A stretch of DNA of 64,000 nucleotides from Bidens hawaiensis (taxonomy: Eukaryota; Streptophyta; Magnoliopsida; Asterales; Asteraceae), in the NCBI GenBank assembly GCA_021521415.1, contig JAIQDT010003011.1, forward strand, positions 1 through 64,000, in the 5' to 3' direction. Of this stretch, positions 13,906 to 24,771 are shown piece after piece; the first letter of the stretch is position 1, and each line of letters starts with the position of its first letter. The translations under genes were made by a program, and so were the position numbers. The notes beneath the pieces were generated by a model. It searched no databases. It worked only from the letters and a program-made list of their open reading frames with translations, and had not been told where the DNA came from.

Positions 13906-16239
13906 TTCGAATAAAACATTGTCCGAAAGAGAACTAAACAAGATAACCAAAACAATTTGTGTAAAAAAAAATAAAAATAAAGAAATAAAAAATAATAATA
14001 AAGTCAACAAGTGCATGGTCCCAATTTCCACTAAATGATTATGCTTATGGGAAATCGGTTATAGACCGCGAGATTGAAATAACAAAGTAAACCGATTCAA
14101 AATGCAACTATGAATGAGAATAGTTCACTAAATAACAGATAACCAAACTCAATATTTAGTTCGTGAACAAATCTTCGAAGAAATTGATATATAAAAATTA
14201 TTTCGGTAACGTCCAAACAGAATAATATACATAACAATATATATTCATGAAGAAGACAGAAAGGGAAACAAAAGGTAGTTTGTGATGCTTTTCTTCTCAA
14301 GATAAGTTATGCTATGAAAGTGGTTATAGAGGCGGTGTCATGATTTCTTAATCGAAACTCGTTGGCGTTGACAAAGAAGGGAAAAGAAATTATTGTTGGG
14401 ATTCGTTCAAGTTTGTAAAAAAATCGATTGTAAAAAGGTGACGTTTTTATAACTCTAGGAAAAGTAATAAACATTTGCAAAGAAATATCTAATTAATGCT
14501 AAAGTTTGCTAAAACACTTTTTTTTGTAGAAGATTTTCTGTTGGGCGGCGCCTTATGAAAACATTATAAGAAATCATTAATTAAAATGACTTGTTGAAGA
14601 TAAAATTTTTTATAGTGAATAATATAATAGCCTTACGGCTTAAGATTTGCTTATAGAGAAAAACCTTGCTTTGTTTTATTTTAAAGATATATGTTTTTTT
14701 TGGAAAAATAATAATATTAATAATAATAATAATAACAATAATGGCAATAATATTTATCGGTGTAATAATAGTAATAATAATAATATTAATAAGTAAATAT
14801 AATAATAATAATATTAATATTAATATTAATATTAATAATAATAATATGAGAAATAGCCCGTTTGGTTAAAATGAAATTTCTTTTGGAAAAATATTAACTT
14901 GATATACTTCGTATGACAAAATATTTTGTGAATATATATTTTTATTAATTTGACTAATTAAAATAATCGGGATTTGAAATCCCAAGTAAAAGGTGTTTAT
15001 AAGAGAATATGTGTAGAAGAATTTGCATGAAAAATATTTATAAAAATAAAAGAAATTTAAGCATGGTTGATGACTTAGATAAGATTAAGCGTTGATGCCG
15101 AAAATTGAACAAACTTTTAAGATGACAGAGAACGCGGGGTAAGTTATCGCATAGCGGAAACGAGTTAAGTTCTTCAGAGTATTGCGGGTGTGCTCGGGGT
15201 ACTCAAATGATAGCAAGCTCGAAGCAGGAGCATATGGTAAGGCACATGGTTTAGCTAAATGGTTAGGTCACGCTTGTGGGAAATGCATGGATGGTGTTGA
15301 GTATGTAAAGATTCTCGGCAAGGGTGATGAGTTGGCCTAAATTATCACAGCTTGGAGTATTTCGACATTACGGTAGCGGAGTGGTGGAATTACAAGTGTT
15401 ACGCAAGGGTAGGTTTCCGTGTAAGTATTTTCGTTGGGTTGGGTTTGAGTATCCAACAGTTATGTTGGGTTTGGATTTACTTAGTATAGCTTTGAGGTTT
15501 GAATGTATTATTGTGGTCGGTAATGACTCGCGGTTTGTCGTGGTTGGGATTGCAATGGTCAATTGCTTGATAGTTTGGGTTGTCGTTTTGTGGTTTGAGT
15601 TTCGAGGGCAACGTCGAGGAAAGCGAGAAGACATGCTATGAAGCGTGAAGAATTTACGTGACACAGAACATAAATATGAAATTTGTATCAAAAATCAAAA
15701 GAAACTTTACATAAAAGATTCCTAAAATCGGAATCCATCTATAAATATGTAAATAATTAAATAAGTACAATCGAATGAAACAGGATTTGAAATCCAAGTG
15801 CTCATGAGTCAGTACTGATCTCGTAAATTTTTGATAAAATATATCAAATTTTGAAATAAAAATACGGAATTAATACAAACTTAATATGAGTAATAAAATC
15901 GAATTGAAAATCGAGTGTTTATGTACCACCATAACTTTTCGAATTTTCCATTAAAACCATAATAATAAACGAATTATATAAAGAGAACGAACTGAAAATC
16001 GACAATTCATGCATCACCATGACTTTTCGAATTCTCAATTTTAAAACACACGAGAAAATGAGTATTGAAAATTGACTATTCATGTATCACCATGACTTTT
16101 GAAATTTTAAATTTTAAACCCGAAACAGTAAATGAATATATAAATAAAGAAAACAACTTGAAATTCGACAATTCTTGTAATAGCACGACTTTTAGAAATT
16201 TCAGTGAGTATATAACCACAGAAAACGAATTAAAAACTC
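13906..16239 (+). repeat. Satellite unit copy 6, truncated (2334 bp)
   Basis: Has the 8-T run, GATTGTAAAAAGG and CCTTACGGC, plus a private A-to-T change near 14891 (GGAAAAATATTAAC). It matches the other copies up to AAAAACTC at 16239 and then diverges abruptly inside the sub-repeat field. Confidence 0.95.
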
Positions 16240-16570
16240 GACTATTCACATAACCCAATGACTTTTCAAAACCGTAACATGAACAATTAAGTCTCTGGAA
16301 TCACACGTTGTGTGAATCATCATAATTTGTATGTTCCAATAAAAATAAAAATGTGTAATCAAATCGAACCGAAAGTTGGGTATTCGTGTATCACCACGAC
16401 TTGACAGACTTTCAGTTAAAACGTATAAATCAAAATGCATAATCAAATCGAACCAAAAGCTGGTTATTCATGTATCACCACGACTTGTGAGACTTTTAGT
16501 TAAAAGACATTGTAAAACATTGAAGGTCAGAGTCACACGTTGCATGAATCACCATGACTTGTGTGACATC
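16240..16570 (+). repeat. Diverged sub-repeats flanking the satellite array
   Basis: At least four copies of the CATGTATCACCATGACTT-like core occur near 16246, 16383, 16466 and 16536. They are more diverged than those inside the array and are mixed with TCACACGTTG motifs. The array therefore ends within a pre-existing sub-repeat field. Confidence 0.75.
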
Positions 16571-16899
16571 CTTAGGAGTGCAACTATATCCTTATCACAA
16601 AGGGGACATGGTCTTTAAGAGGATGAAATATCGGAACACCGAATTTGAAAATTGCTTGAAATTACTTTTGAGAAACTTGTTTTAGGCCTAAGCCTTGGAC
16701 TTGTGTGTGTGCACTTGTGTTCATGAGGCGTTAATGAAATCAGCAGTACAGTAATATAGTAATAGTAAGTGCGTTTAAACAATCAAGTAGAGGATCACAT
16801 AATTCTATCATGCAACCTAGACATTTAACAATTAAGCTATAGCTACCTAGAACACTACGTCTAATGTCCTATCTTATAGCCACGGCTCTAATAACAATC
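16571..16899 (-). mobile_element. Internal start and primer-binding site of a minus-strand LTR element
   Basis: Read on the minus strand, an LTR end is followed at 16899-16880 by GATTGTTATTAGAGCCGTGG. This matches the GATTGGTATCAGAGCCGAAG start of the internal region at 21128, which is an initiator tRNA-Met primer site. The similarity continues into ATAAGATAGG.CATTAGA. The rest, down to 16571, contains no ORF or motif that I recognise. Confidence 0.65.
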
Positions 16900-17235
16900 T
16901 GTAACACCCTGGCTAAAGCGGAAACGCCTGAGTGTGAGGTACAGATTGCTTAAACACACGTGACACTATTAGGTGACCATGATAACATTAGTTCATTTAA
17001 TTCCTTCATGTAACACAAGTTTATCAAATAATACAAGTTGTAACAATTAATAACCAAATGATAAGTTGTTCTTTGAATATCCTATAGGCATGCTACGTGT
17101 CCTCTAACTTTCATCCTCGTATCTTTTCACCTATAACATAAGTATAAAATAAAGTCAGCTATGAACATAGCTGGTGAGATTACCACAGTTTGATATAATA
17201 CGTAAAAATCATACAATTCATGGACAAGTGATAAA

Positions 17236-17340
17236 CGAGCAAGTAAAGTCCTTTCCAGTTGGTATCAACCAACGTACTCGGGTAATCGCACAAGTAAGGT
17301 CCTTTCCAGTTGGTAACAACCAACCTACTCGGATAATGAG
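17236..17340 (+). repeat. Tandem ~50-bp duplication in the LTR
   Basis: Two copies of a segment built around AAGTAAGGTCCTTTCCAGTT followed by GGTAACAACCAACCTACTCG, near 17240 and 17292. Confidence 0.85.
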
Positions 17341-18285
17341 GCCCATTTCCACTCGATACAAATGGACCTGAGTGCAAAGGGGGCGTATGATCATACTTTT
17401 TGAGGTTAGCACGTGCAAGTAAATTCGAGCAAGTAATCAAGTAACGCACAAGTCCATATAGTGAATTGTAGTTTGTATGTGAAATCGTAATACATTGAAT
17501 TTGTAATAAGATATATATGCTACCCCAAAATATGAAAACGCTTAAAAAGGGGTCGTGAGAAACTCACCTTGAAATCGAAGCTAAACTTGTAATATAAGCC
17601 AAAAACAGGATAACGAAACCGAAGCAACCGAAAGTGCGTTAAAGAATCCGAAACGTTTGAACTTCTCGAAGTATAAATAAATACAATTATTTAAAGACTA
17701 GCTAACGGAATTGATGAAAACAATAATTTAGATAAAGGAATTTTAATATATTTTTAATGTATTTAACAGGATAATATTATATATTAATTTTAACAGAATT
17801 TTAACGTTTTAGAATAATAATTTAACACTATAATGAGAAATGTAATATTTTCGAATTACGGATTTATTTTAACTCAGAAATGGTCATGTTAATGATTTAT
17901 AAAGCTAACGAATTATAAGTTTACTTTCACGGTTTTAAATTATTTTAATACTAATTAACTATTAATTTATGAGAATTCTAACGTTTTTGGAACGTTCTCT
18001 TTAACATAAATTATATCTCATATCATTAGCTTAGCATACTAACATTATTAACGAAAAAAATATAATATTAGCGGGATGTAAATAACTTAATTAATATAAA
18101 TTGTCGGGTTTCAAGAAACCTTAACGGATAAGAAAAGCCATGTTTTTGGACGCAAATGACAAAATATAAATTATATCTAACTTTATTTAATTTGAAAATG
18201 ATTTTTATTTGCTTTCTAGTAATTATATTAATTTAATATGGCTTATAATATTAACAGAAAAATTACTAAAGAGATATAAAAATTA

Positions 18286-18360
18286 GCAGCCTGACCCGGG
18301 TTTTGAACCCGGGTCTTTTCACTTTAACATACAAGCCTTAATCAACAGCACCAGAATGAT
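18286..18360 (-). promoter_or_regulatory. tRNA-like B-box hairpin in the LTR
   Basis: The minus strand contains GGTTCAAAACC, a B-box-like T-arm, inside a perfect inverted repeat GACCCGGGTT-TTG-AACCCGGGTC (18293-18315, plus-strand reading). It is followed downstream on the minus strand by a short T run. It lies in the same part of the LTR as the better preserved cassettes at 23708, 38108 and 42481. The A box is weak here. Confidence 0.45.
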
Positions 18361-19150
18361 TATTGATTTTAGGAGTGGAAACATATTTATATATATAAAC
18401 TCTCATGTTCATCTTCAACCTAAAACCCTAGGTGTTCAATTTCCTTAATCGGTCAATGTATGATAAAATTAGGATAGGGGTTTTGACTTGCGGCTTAAAA
18501 CGATTCATAAACATATAAAAGTTACCTGCAATCATGATGAGTTGATGGCGAACCACGGTGGCCCGAAAAAAATGAATTTTTACGGTTCAATTTCGTGATA
18601 TTGAGAGTTTATTAGGTTTAAGTAATGATATGAACGAGTTTAGATTGATGTTAGGTGTCTATATATACTGTCAATTGGAGCGTTTAACGTTTAATAACCT
18701 TAATTGCGAAATGGCCGTTTCCCGGTAGGTTTAACGAAACTAAATTGACAGTTATAGGACGTTATAATCCAATTAACATAGTGATTAACGTTTATTGATG
18801 AAGAATAAAGTAGTCATACTAGTTTATTTGGTCAACACGGGAGTTATTGGGTGAATCCGACATCGTTTTCTGGCAAGCTGGAAAAACGTACGGCCAAGGG
18901 GAGGTGGTGACGGGTTTGGAGTTTTATAATACATAATATTTTGATTAATTTACACACCAGGCCCTTATACATTCTAAAGGGTTTTAAAACATATTGAAAT
19001 TAATAATTAATTGAAAATCTTCTATTTTTATGTTTCTTGTAAATTAAAAATAAAGTATAGTTGTAATATGAACCACGAACTTTGGCATGCTATAACTAAT
19101 GAATCGTAAGTTATTATACTCGAGATTAGCGTTCCGATTTGTATACTTAA

Positions 19151-19205
19151 TGTAACAGCACAACTACCATAATATTGTCCACTTTGGCCGGGACGTACCA
19201 CCATC
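19151..19205 (-). mobile_element. Cassandra TRIM LTR, terminal 55 bp (other part at 29822-30029)
   Basis: Minus-strand LTR end, GTTGTGCTGTTACA. It shares CATAATATTGTCC and GGGACGTACCACCATC with the Cassandra LTR end at 30116-30178. The rest of this LTR lies at 29822-30029, beyond the inserted element. The two parts total about 263 bp, matching the 259-bp Cassandra LTR at 58168. Confidence 0.85.
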
Positions 19206-21127
19206 TATAACATCTCGGATTTTCCAAAACCCGTACTCGTTTGCGTTTAACCCGACTCGGAACATTTTAGATCTTTATTATTAATAAAAAATCAAATATT
19301 TATAAATATTAAAGTTCCTCATGTTTGCCTTTTATCCCTTATACTTTCTAAATTGTTCATTTCTTGCTTTAACTATAAAATATTCATTAAATGACCTTTT
19401 ATGAAACTACAAGGACCTAAAGTGTAAAAAATGAAACTTTTACTCTATGAGCGCCGGAACGCTGCACGTCCGGACTTCCACTCACCTTCGCGCGCCGCCA
19501 TGGCCTTGCTGTGCAGATTCGTTTGATGTCTATTGCTTCCTAGTTTGTTTTTTGGTCCGAAATCGTTTATTTTAGGACATAATTGAGTGAATTAAACCCC
19601 AAGAAAACTAATATAACTAAAATACATGACCATACACTTAACCCCTTATCCAAGAATGAAATCTGCTGGTTTTATAATTGATTTGATCACTAAAACTCGA
19701 TTCGGTTTCCTAAACGAGTAAAAAGCCCATATTTAGTTCGTTATTGCTTTTCCTATATAAACACATCATAATTCCCTGCTGTTAACTTTAATCTAACCCT
19801 AATACACCTCCTCTAGCCGTCACATACCTCTGTTCATCCCCAAACCCTTATGGTTTTGCGTATTCGCTGAAGATACAAGACTTGTTCGTTGACTTTGCTT
19901 GATTTAGGACCTTTGACTTCCGTTTCTCATCGATCCTTTCACTTTCCGGGTAAGTTGTAAAGACAGGAATCTTTCATATATATTCCCTAGTCAATAAGCT
20001 CAATCAATTTCAGTGGTTGAAGGGTGTTGACTGGTCAATTGCTTTAAAACCCGATAAAGGGTAAAACAGTCAACAAGTTTGACTTTAGGTTATCTCATAC
20101 TTCAGGTAGAATTTAGCATTCGGTCCAGAAGACTTTTATTCTCGTAACAAAATTTTAAGGCTACTTCCAAAAACGCGACTTCCGACTCGCTGTTCGAATT
20201 CTGGTCAGTACTAGCTCGCTTAAACATTTAATTCATCATAACTAGAGTTTTACTCATCCGTTTGGATTGATTCCAGCGGCATTTAGTTCGTTTTTATTTG
20301 TAGTTTCATATCACAAAGTTTCAGGTTCTGATCAGTTATCTTGTTTGACACGAATTGGACGACTCGCTTATCCGTTGACTCGTTTATTCTTAATTATACT
20401 CACTTGCCTTTAATGTAAGGTGAGTTTTATCATTCCCCTATTTTACTCAATTTTTACAAACGTTTGGGGGACATATTCGTATATGATACTATACATATAT
20501 ATATATATACACGTACATATATATATATATATATATCAAAAATAGCAAACGTGTAATTGTGTGTGATTAATCAAATCTACTTGTTATATGCTTATTTGTC
20601 TTTGTATGCAATCGTTTGAAATATCCCCTTGGAGAGGGTTCTCATTGACCACCGGCCGACTCGCTTGGCAACGGTCTTATTCTCATTTTTTTCTCATGGT
20701 TGATTTACCGGCGCCCGATTCGCTAGGCAATGGTTTAGTCGACAACTTATTTGCTTATGGTTTGATTTCATTACCGCATTTATTATGTTTTTCTTATTTA
20801 TTATATTAACATTATTTTTGGTGCCAAAAATTGGTGATGAACTCACTCAACATGTTTGTTGACTAAACTTCATTTTCTACGCATATGCAGGTTGCTTGAG
20901 TTGAAGGATGGATATGTAGAGGACCTTAGGGCTATAATGAAGACAAACATGGATTTAAACTTGTTATATTTATTTATTTGAATTGTTTGGTTGTATTTGA
21001 TTATTGTGTATACATTTGAAATAAAATAATTATATAGATATTGTAACATTTATATTATGATAGTATCTTCGAGCTGTGAGCAATCGGATCACGCCCCGGC
21101 ATTTCCGCCTTAGGTTGGGGTGTGACT
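19206..21127 (+). mobile_element. 5' LTR of element A (1922 bp)
   Basis: Starts TATAACATCTCGGATTTTCC against TGTAACATCTCGG in the 3' LTR, and ends TGTGACT against TGTGACA. Both canonical terminal dinucleotides are therefore mutated. The rest aligns closely with the 3' LTR outside the MITE insertion. A (TA)n microsatellite lies at 20496-20535, where the 3' LTR received its MITEs. The ORF at 20588-20809 is LTR sequence, not a gene. Confidence 0.92.
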
Positions 21128-21147
21128 GATTGGTATCAGAGCCGAAG
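21128..21147 (+). promoter_or_regulatory. Primer-binding site (initiator tRNA-Met)
   Basis: GATTGGTATCAGAGCCGAAG directly follows the 5' LTR. TGGTATCAGAGC is the usual plant site complementary to the 3' end of initiator tRNA-Met. Confidence 0.9.
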
Positions 21148-21699
21148 ATTATAAGATAGGTCATTAGAAATTTTCCTTGACATATGCATAGGACCCTATA
21201 CGTGCTTATCTAAACTGTCTTATGTGCTATTTAATTGTTTACAGCTTAATTAGATTAATTATTTTATTTTATTGTATTTTATTTATTTATTGCACAAACA
21301 CACAAATTTCGAGGTTATGCCTCAACTTTCAAAATAATTTTAAATCCTCTTAATTTTAGTAGATTACCTTTTATTGTAGGAAATTCCTTAAAAATTCTCG
21401 TGTTTTTTTTTGTTTCTTCACCTTGAAGCATGGGGGTATGACAAATGTCGTACAACCATACTTCAAGTGGTACCCGTAATCGGCTAAATGGTTACGTGGT
21501 AAACATAATCGGCTAAACGGTTATATTTCCAAATTGTTTTTTTAAATTATTTTAAATGCTTAGTTTGGTGAAAAATCCATGGAAATCCATGGGCACTCCA
21601 ACTATCCACTTCTTAAATCATTTCCGATTTGATTTTTGGGTTGGAAAGTATCGTTCGGGGTGGTTCCCGAGATACACCAACTAATTATATTTGATTCGT

Positions 21700-22045
21700 T
21701 GATTCGATATTTAGTTGGGTCGGTTAAATGCCATGTAACGCTCATGGTCCGAACAACTCCATTGATTTGATAATTCGTTAATTAGTTGGGTCAGTTAAAC
21801 GCCATGTACACGCTCATGGACTGAACAACTCAATTGTTTATTACACGTTATTTGAACTGGGCCAACAAATTGCCATGGAACGCTCATGGGAGGCCGATTC
21901 ACAAACTTTGTGTTGCTTATTTAGTTGGGTCATTCAAATTTCCATGAAAAGCTCATGGGAGACCAATTCATTGAACATGTTTCGTTATTTTATTTGGGAT
22001 CTCGAGCTACCATGGGAAGCCCATGGAAAGCCCAACCCAATAACA
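21700..22045 (+). repeat. ~72-bp leader repeats of element A
   Basis: About five diverged repeats start near 21711, 21783, 21857, 21920 and 21993. Each has TTAGTTGGGTC followed by a GCCATG...CTCATGG pair. The same repeats occur in element B at 39000-39270, so they belong to the family's 5' untranslated leader. The 60-codon ORF crossing them is an artefact. Confidence 0.85.
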
Positions 22046-22241
22046 TTTTACTTTTGAATTTTTGTAAACATTAGTTATTAAATTAAATATCTCAAGAAAA
22101 TTATTCACATTATTTTAAAATCCCGACTCGTCCTCGAGTCTCCACTAAGCACTAATTCATATACATACATATACACATTCGTACGCATCCCTATTATTTC
22201 ACATTAACTCATTCGCACAACTTACCCATCATCTTATAAAG

Positions 22242-23347
22242 TGTCACACCCCAACCTAAGGCGGAAATGTCGGGGCGTGATCCGATTGCTCACAGCTCGA
22301 AGATACTATCATAAATATAAATGACAGTATCTAATCATTTATTTTGTTCAAATAATACACACAATAATCAAATACAACCAAACAATTTAAATAAATAAAT
22401 ACAACAAGTCTAAATCCATGTATATCTTCATTATAATCCTAAGGTCTTTCTAAGTGACCATCCTTCAACTCAGGCAACCTGCATATGCGTAGAAAATGAA
22501 GTTTTTCCAACAAACATGTTGAGTGAGTCTATCACCAATTTTTGACACTAAAAATAATGTTAATATAATAAATAAGAAAAACATAATAAATGCGGTAATG
22601 AAATCAAACCAAAAGAAAATAAGTTGTCGACTAAACCATTGCCAAGCGAATCGGGCGCCGGTAAATCAACTATGAGCAAATAATGAGAATAAGACCGTTG
22701 CCAAGCGAATCGGGCGGTGGTCAATAGAATGAGAACCCTCTCCAAGGGGATATGTTAAGCGATTGCATACAAAGACAAATAAGCACATAACAAGTAGATT
22801 TGATTAATCATATACAATTACACGTTTGCTATTTTTGATATATATGTATATAGATATGTATGTATAGTATGATATACGCATATGCCCCCAAAACATTTGT
22901 GAAAATTGAGTAAAATAGGGGAAACTCACCTGATCGATTAAGCCAAACGGGAATGAATATTTCAAGAAAGTGGAAATCACACTCTTCGAGAATTATCGAC
23001 AAGAATCCTAATTAAATAATATTGAATGAATTATAAATGATGCAATACGTATAACAAATTTAGGATTTCGATATGATTTGAGTTATATTTATGGTTGAAT
23101 ACGTTATGGATTGAACGATTGATCTCGACGGATTTTTATTATCATTTAATTATAAAATCATTATTTGTCATAAAAATCGGGTTTACGAATAATTAGTTTA
23201 AATAAACATGAGTTGAGATCTACTATAACAATAAACGTTTTAATATATAATTATCACAAAATTTATATTTTGGAAATCTTAACGAAATTTGATGGTAAAA
23301 TATAGTTAACACTTTTAATACATTTATTCTATTTTTGTTTTAAAAAT

Positions 23348-23387
<40 letters not shown>

Positions 23388-24609
23388 CTACATATATTTC
23401 TAATAAATATAGGCAAATTTTTAAAGATGTTTCAATGGCAAAAACATTAATATTGGTGTCGAGTTTTAATAAAATAATATTGGTTTATTATTAATAATAT
23501 ATATACATATACATACACACACACACACACATATATATATACACACGAAAAACTTGTAACGAGATTATTTGACACGAAACATTTAACTCTAGGATGTCGG
23601 TTAAGTAAAATATTGTTTACTTAGTATTTAATATTAATTATAATATATTATAAGTAATTAAAACCATTTAAAACAATCAAAATAAAATAATACCAAAAAA
23701 TAACCTGCTGGCCGGACTCGAACCCGCAACCTTTGGCTTGCTCGCTGGTATTAAACACAAACACACCAGCCAGCTGAGCTGGTGTGTCAGTTGTTAATAG
23801 TTTGTAAACAGAACATTATATACAGAAGTAATAAAACTCAATTTTGATCATAAACCCTAGTTTATCCAATTGATCAATCCGTTCCTCGTTTATTCGATTA
23901 ATGTTTGGGTTATTGTTAAACGCATCTAGACGAATTCAACCATATAACTAATTACCTGAATTGATGTTTAAATGTGGGTTAATTGGAAGTAGCAGCGCTG
24001 GCCTTAGACGATGACGAACAGGGTACAAACAGACTTCGATACTCCAATTAAACATAGGGTTCCAGTTTTCGGTGGTCTTAGGGAGTTGAAGACGAGATTA
24101 ATTGGATTATTATGAAGCATAAGTTATAAAATAAATTTTAGGTTAAGGCGGTTTGGTTAATAAATCAATTACGTATTATAGATGATCATTGGTTTTCCCA
24201 ATTAATGTAGTTGTTTAGGCTGAAAATAGTATTAATAATCATAAACACGATTCAATTCCGAGTTTAGAACGAAGATTGTGGCTCAAGTAGGACAAACGGT
24301 ACGGTTTTGGGTATATGGATACGGCTTAACGGGTTGGGTAAATGGATTATTTATAAAATATTATACATAAATTGCCATTTAGTCCCTAGATATTGGAGAT
24401 GGAAACAATAAGGGGTTAAAGTTTATGTTAAGCTAAAAACGCACATTTTCTAAAGTTAAATATGTATCAAATAAATGTAATAAACAAATATAAACCGTAT
24501 AAATGTTTCTTGATAAACGTGATTATTTTTCATTGTTAAAATTTCTCGAATCATAAACCGGATCGGGTAGTAGGGGTAAATTTGTATGTGGAAAACCCGA
24601 GTTGTTACA
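22242..24609 (-). mobile_element. Inverted solo LTR (element-B family, 2368 bp)
   Basis: Read on the minus strand it starts TGTAACAACTCGGGTTTTCC, as element B does, and ends GGTTGGGGTGTGACA. It is flanked by the 5-bp duplication TAAAG (22237-22241 and 24610-24614). There is no internal region, so LTR-LTR recombination probably removed it. It interrupts element A between leader repeats and gag. TA/CA microsatellites lie near 23350-23400 and 23500-23545. The 61-codon ORF at 22560-22745 is LTR sequence shared with 20588-20809. Confidence 0.93.
23708..23790 (-). promoter_or_regulatory. tRNA-like cassette with A box, B box and T-run
   Basis: On the minus strand, CCAGCTCAGCTGGCTGGTG resembles a tRNA D-arm/A box. 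It is followed about 45 bp later by GGGTTCGAGTCC, a near-consensus B box and T arm, and then by a six-T run typical of a pol III terminator. Part of the acceptor stem cannot be matched, so this is not a functional tRNA gene. Equivalent cassettes lie in both LTRs of element B. Confidence 0.7.
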
Positions 24610-24636
24610 TAAAGCTTCATCTTTGGTTCTTATAGA

Positions 24637-24771
24637 ATGTCTTTCCTAGGAATCAATCATCGTAATCAACGTCGTTCGCCTGCTTCTCGTGATTTCCATT
24701 CGACTACTAGAATCGACAAGGAGTTTGCTGCTACTAGAATCGACAAGAAGTTTGCTGCTGTATTCCGTTAA
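24637..24771 (+). pseudogene. gag N-terminal remnant of element A
   Basis: A 44-codon ORF starting MSFLGINHRNQRRSPASRD lies at the gag start position and resembles the first ~40 codons of element B gag (39497: MSSRVHRHNHHRSS). It contains a 27-bp direct duplication encoding TRIDKEFAA then TRIDKKFAA, and stops at TAA. The capsid domain and zinc knuckles are absent, so this is a relic. It starts 22 bp after the target duplication of the nested solo LTR. Confidence 0.7.

Larger units (their letters stand above)
1..16239. repeat. Tandem array of a ~2.78-kb satellite unit
   Basis: Six head-to-tail copies begin at 1, 2784, 5567, 8347, 11124 and 13906. Full units measure 2783, 2783, 2780, 2777 and 2782 bp, and the sixth stops after 2334 bp. 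The window opens inside the array, so the copy number is a minimum and the phase is arbitrary. Copies differ at only a few sites, mostly homopolymer lengths. Each unit has an AT-rich half with an ATT/AAT microsatellite, a less AT-rich stretch (about 1200-1760 in copy 1), a field of ~80-bp sub-repeats, and a repeated AAAACATTG motif near the end. Short ORFs of 60-107 codons recur in every unit on both strands. They overlap each other, contain low-complexity Ile/Asn runs, and are broken or extended by single-base indels in some copies, so they look like chance ORFs. I recognise no rRNA, tRNA or transposon protein in the unit. Confidence 0.97.
16900..19150 (-). mobile_element. LTR of a Ty3-type element, truncated at the Cassandra TRIM
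   Basis: On the minus strand the LTR ends in CCAGGGTGTTACA directly before the primer site. It shares landmarks with the other LTRs here: an AACTCACCTTG segment near 17565, a stretch of related order near 17080-17450, and a tRNA-like B-box near 18300. The expected LTR start should lie near 19200 but is cut off by the Cassandra LTR at 19151. Length is about 2.25 kb. No coding sequence is visible; the short ORFs at 17174-17449 lie over a duplicated stretch and are not convincing. Confidence 0.6.

Noticed and set aside
1..16239. rDNA intergenic spacer or 45S repeat
   Set aside because: No 18S, 5.8S or 25S sequence is present in the unit and the repeat is too short for a full rDNA unit. A spacer-derived satellite cannot be excluded without a search.
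20588..20809. Conserved 60-73-codon ORF found at 20588, in reverse at 22560, and in similar form at 43436
   Set aside because: It is the same LTR segment in related LTRs. Similarity reflects LTR homology and frames are not kept in all copies.
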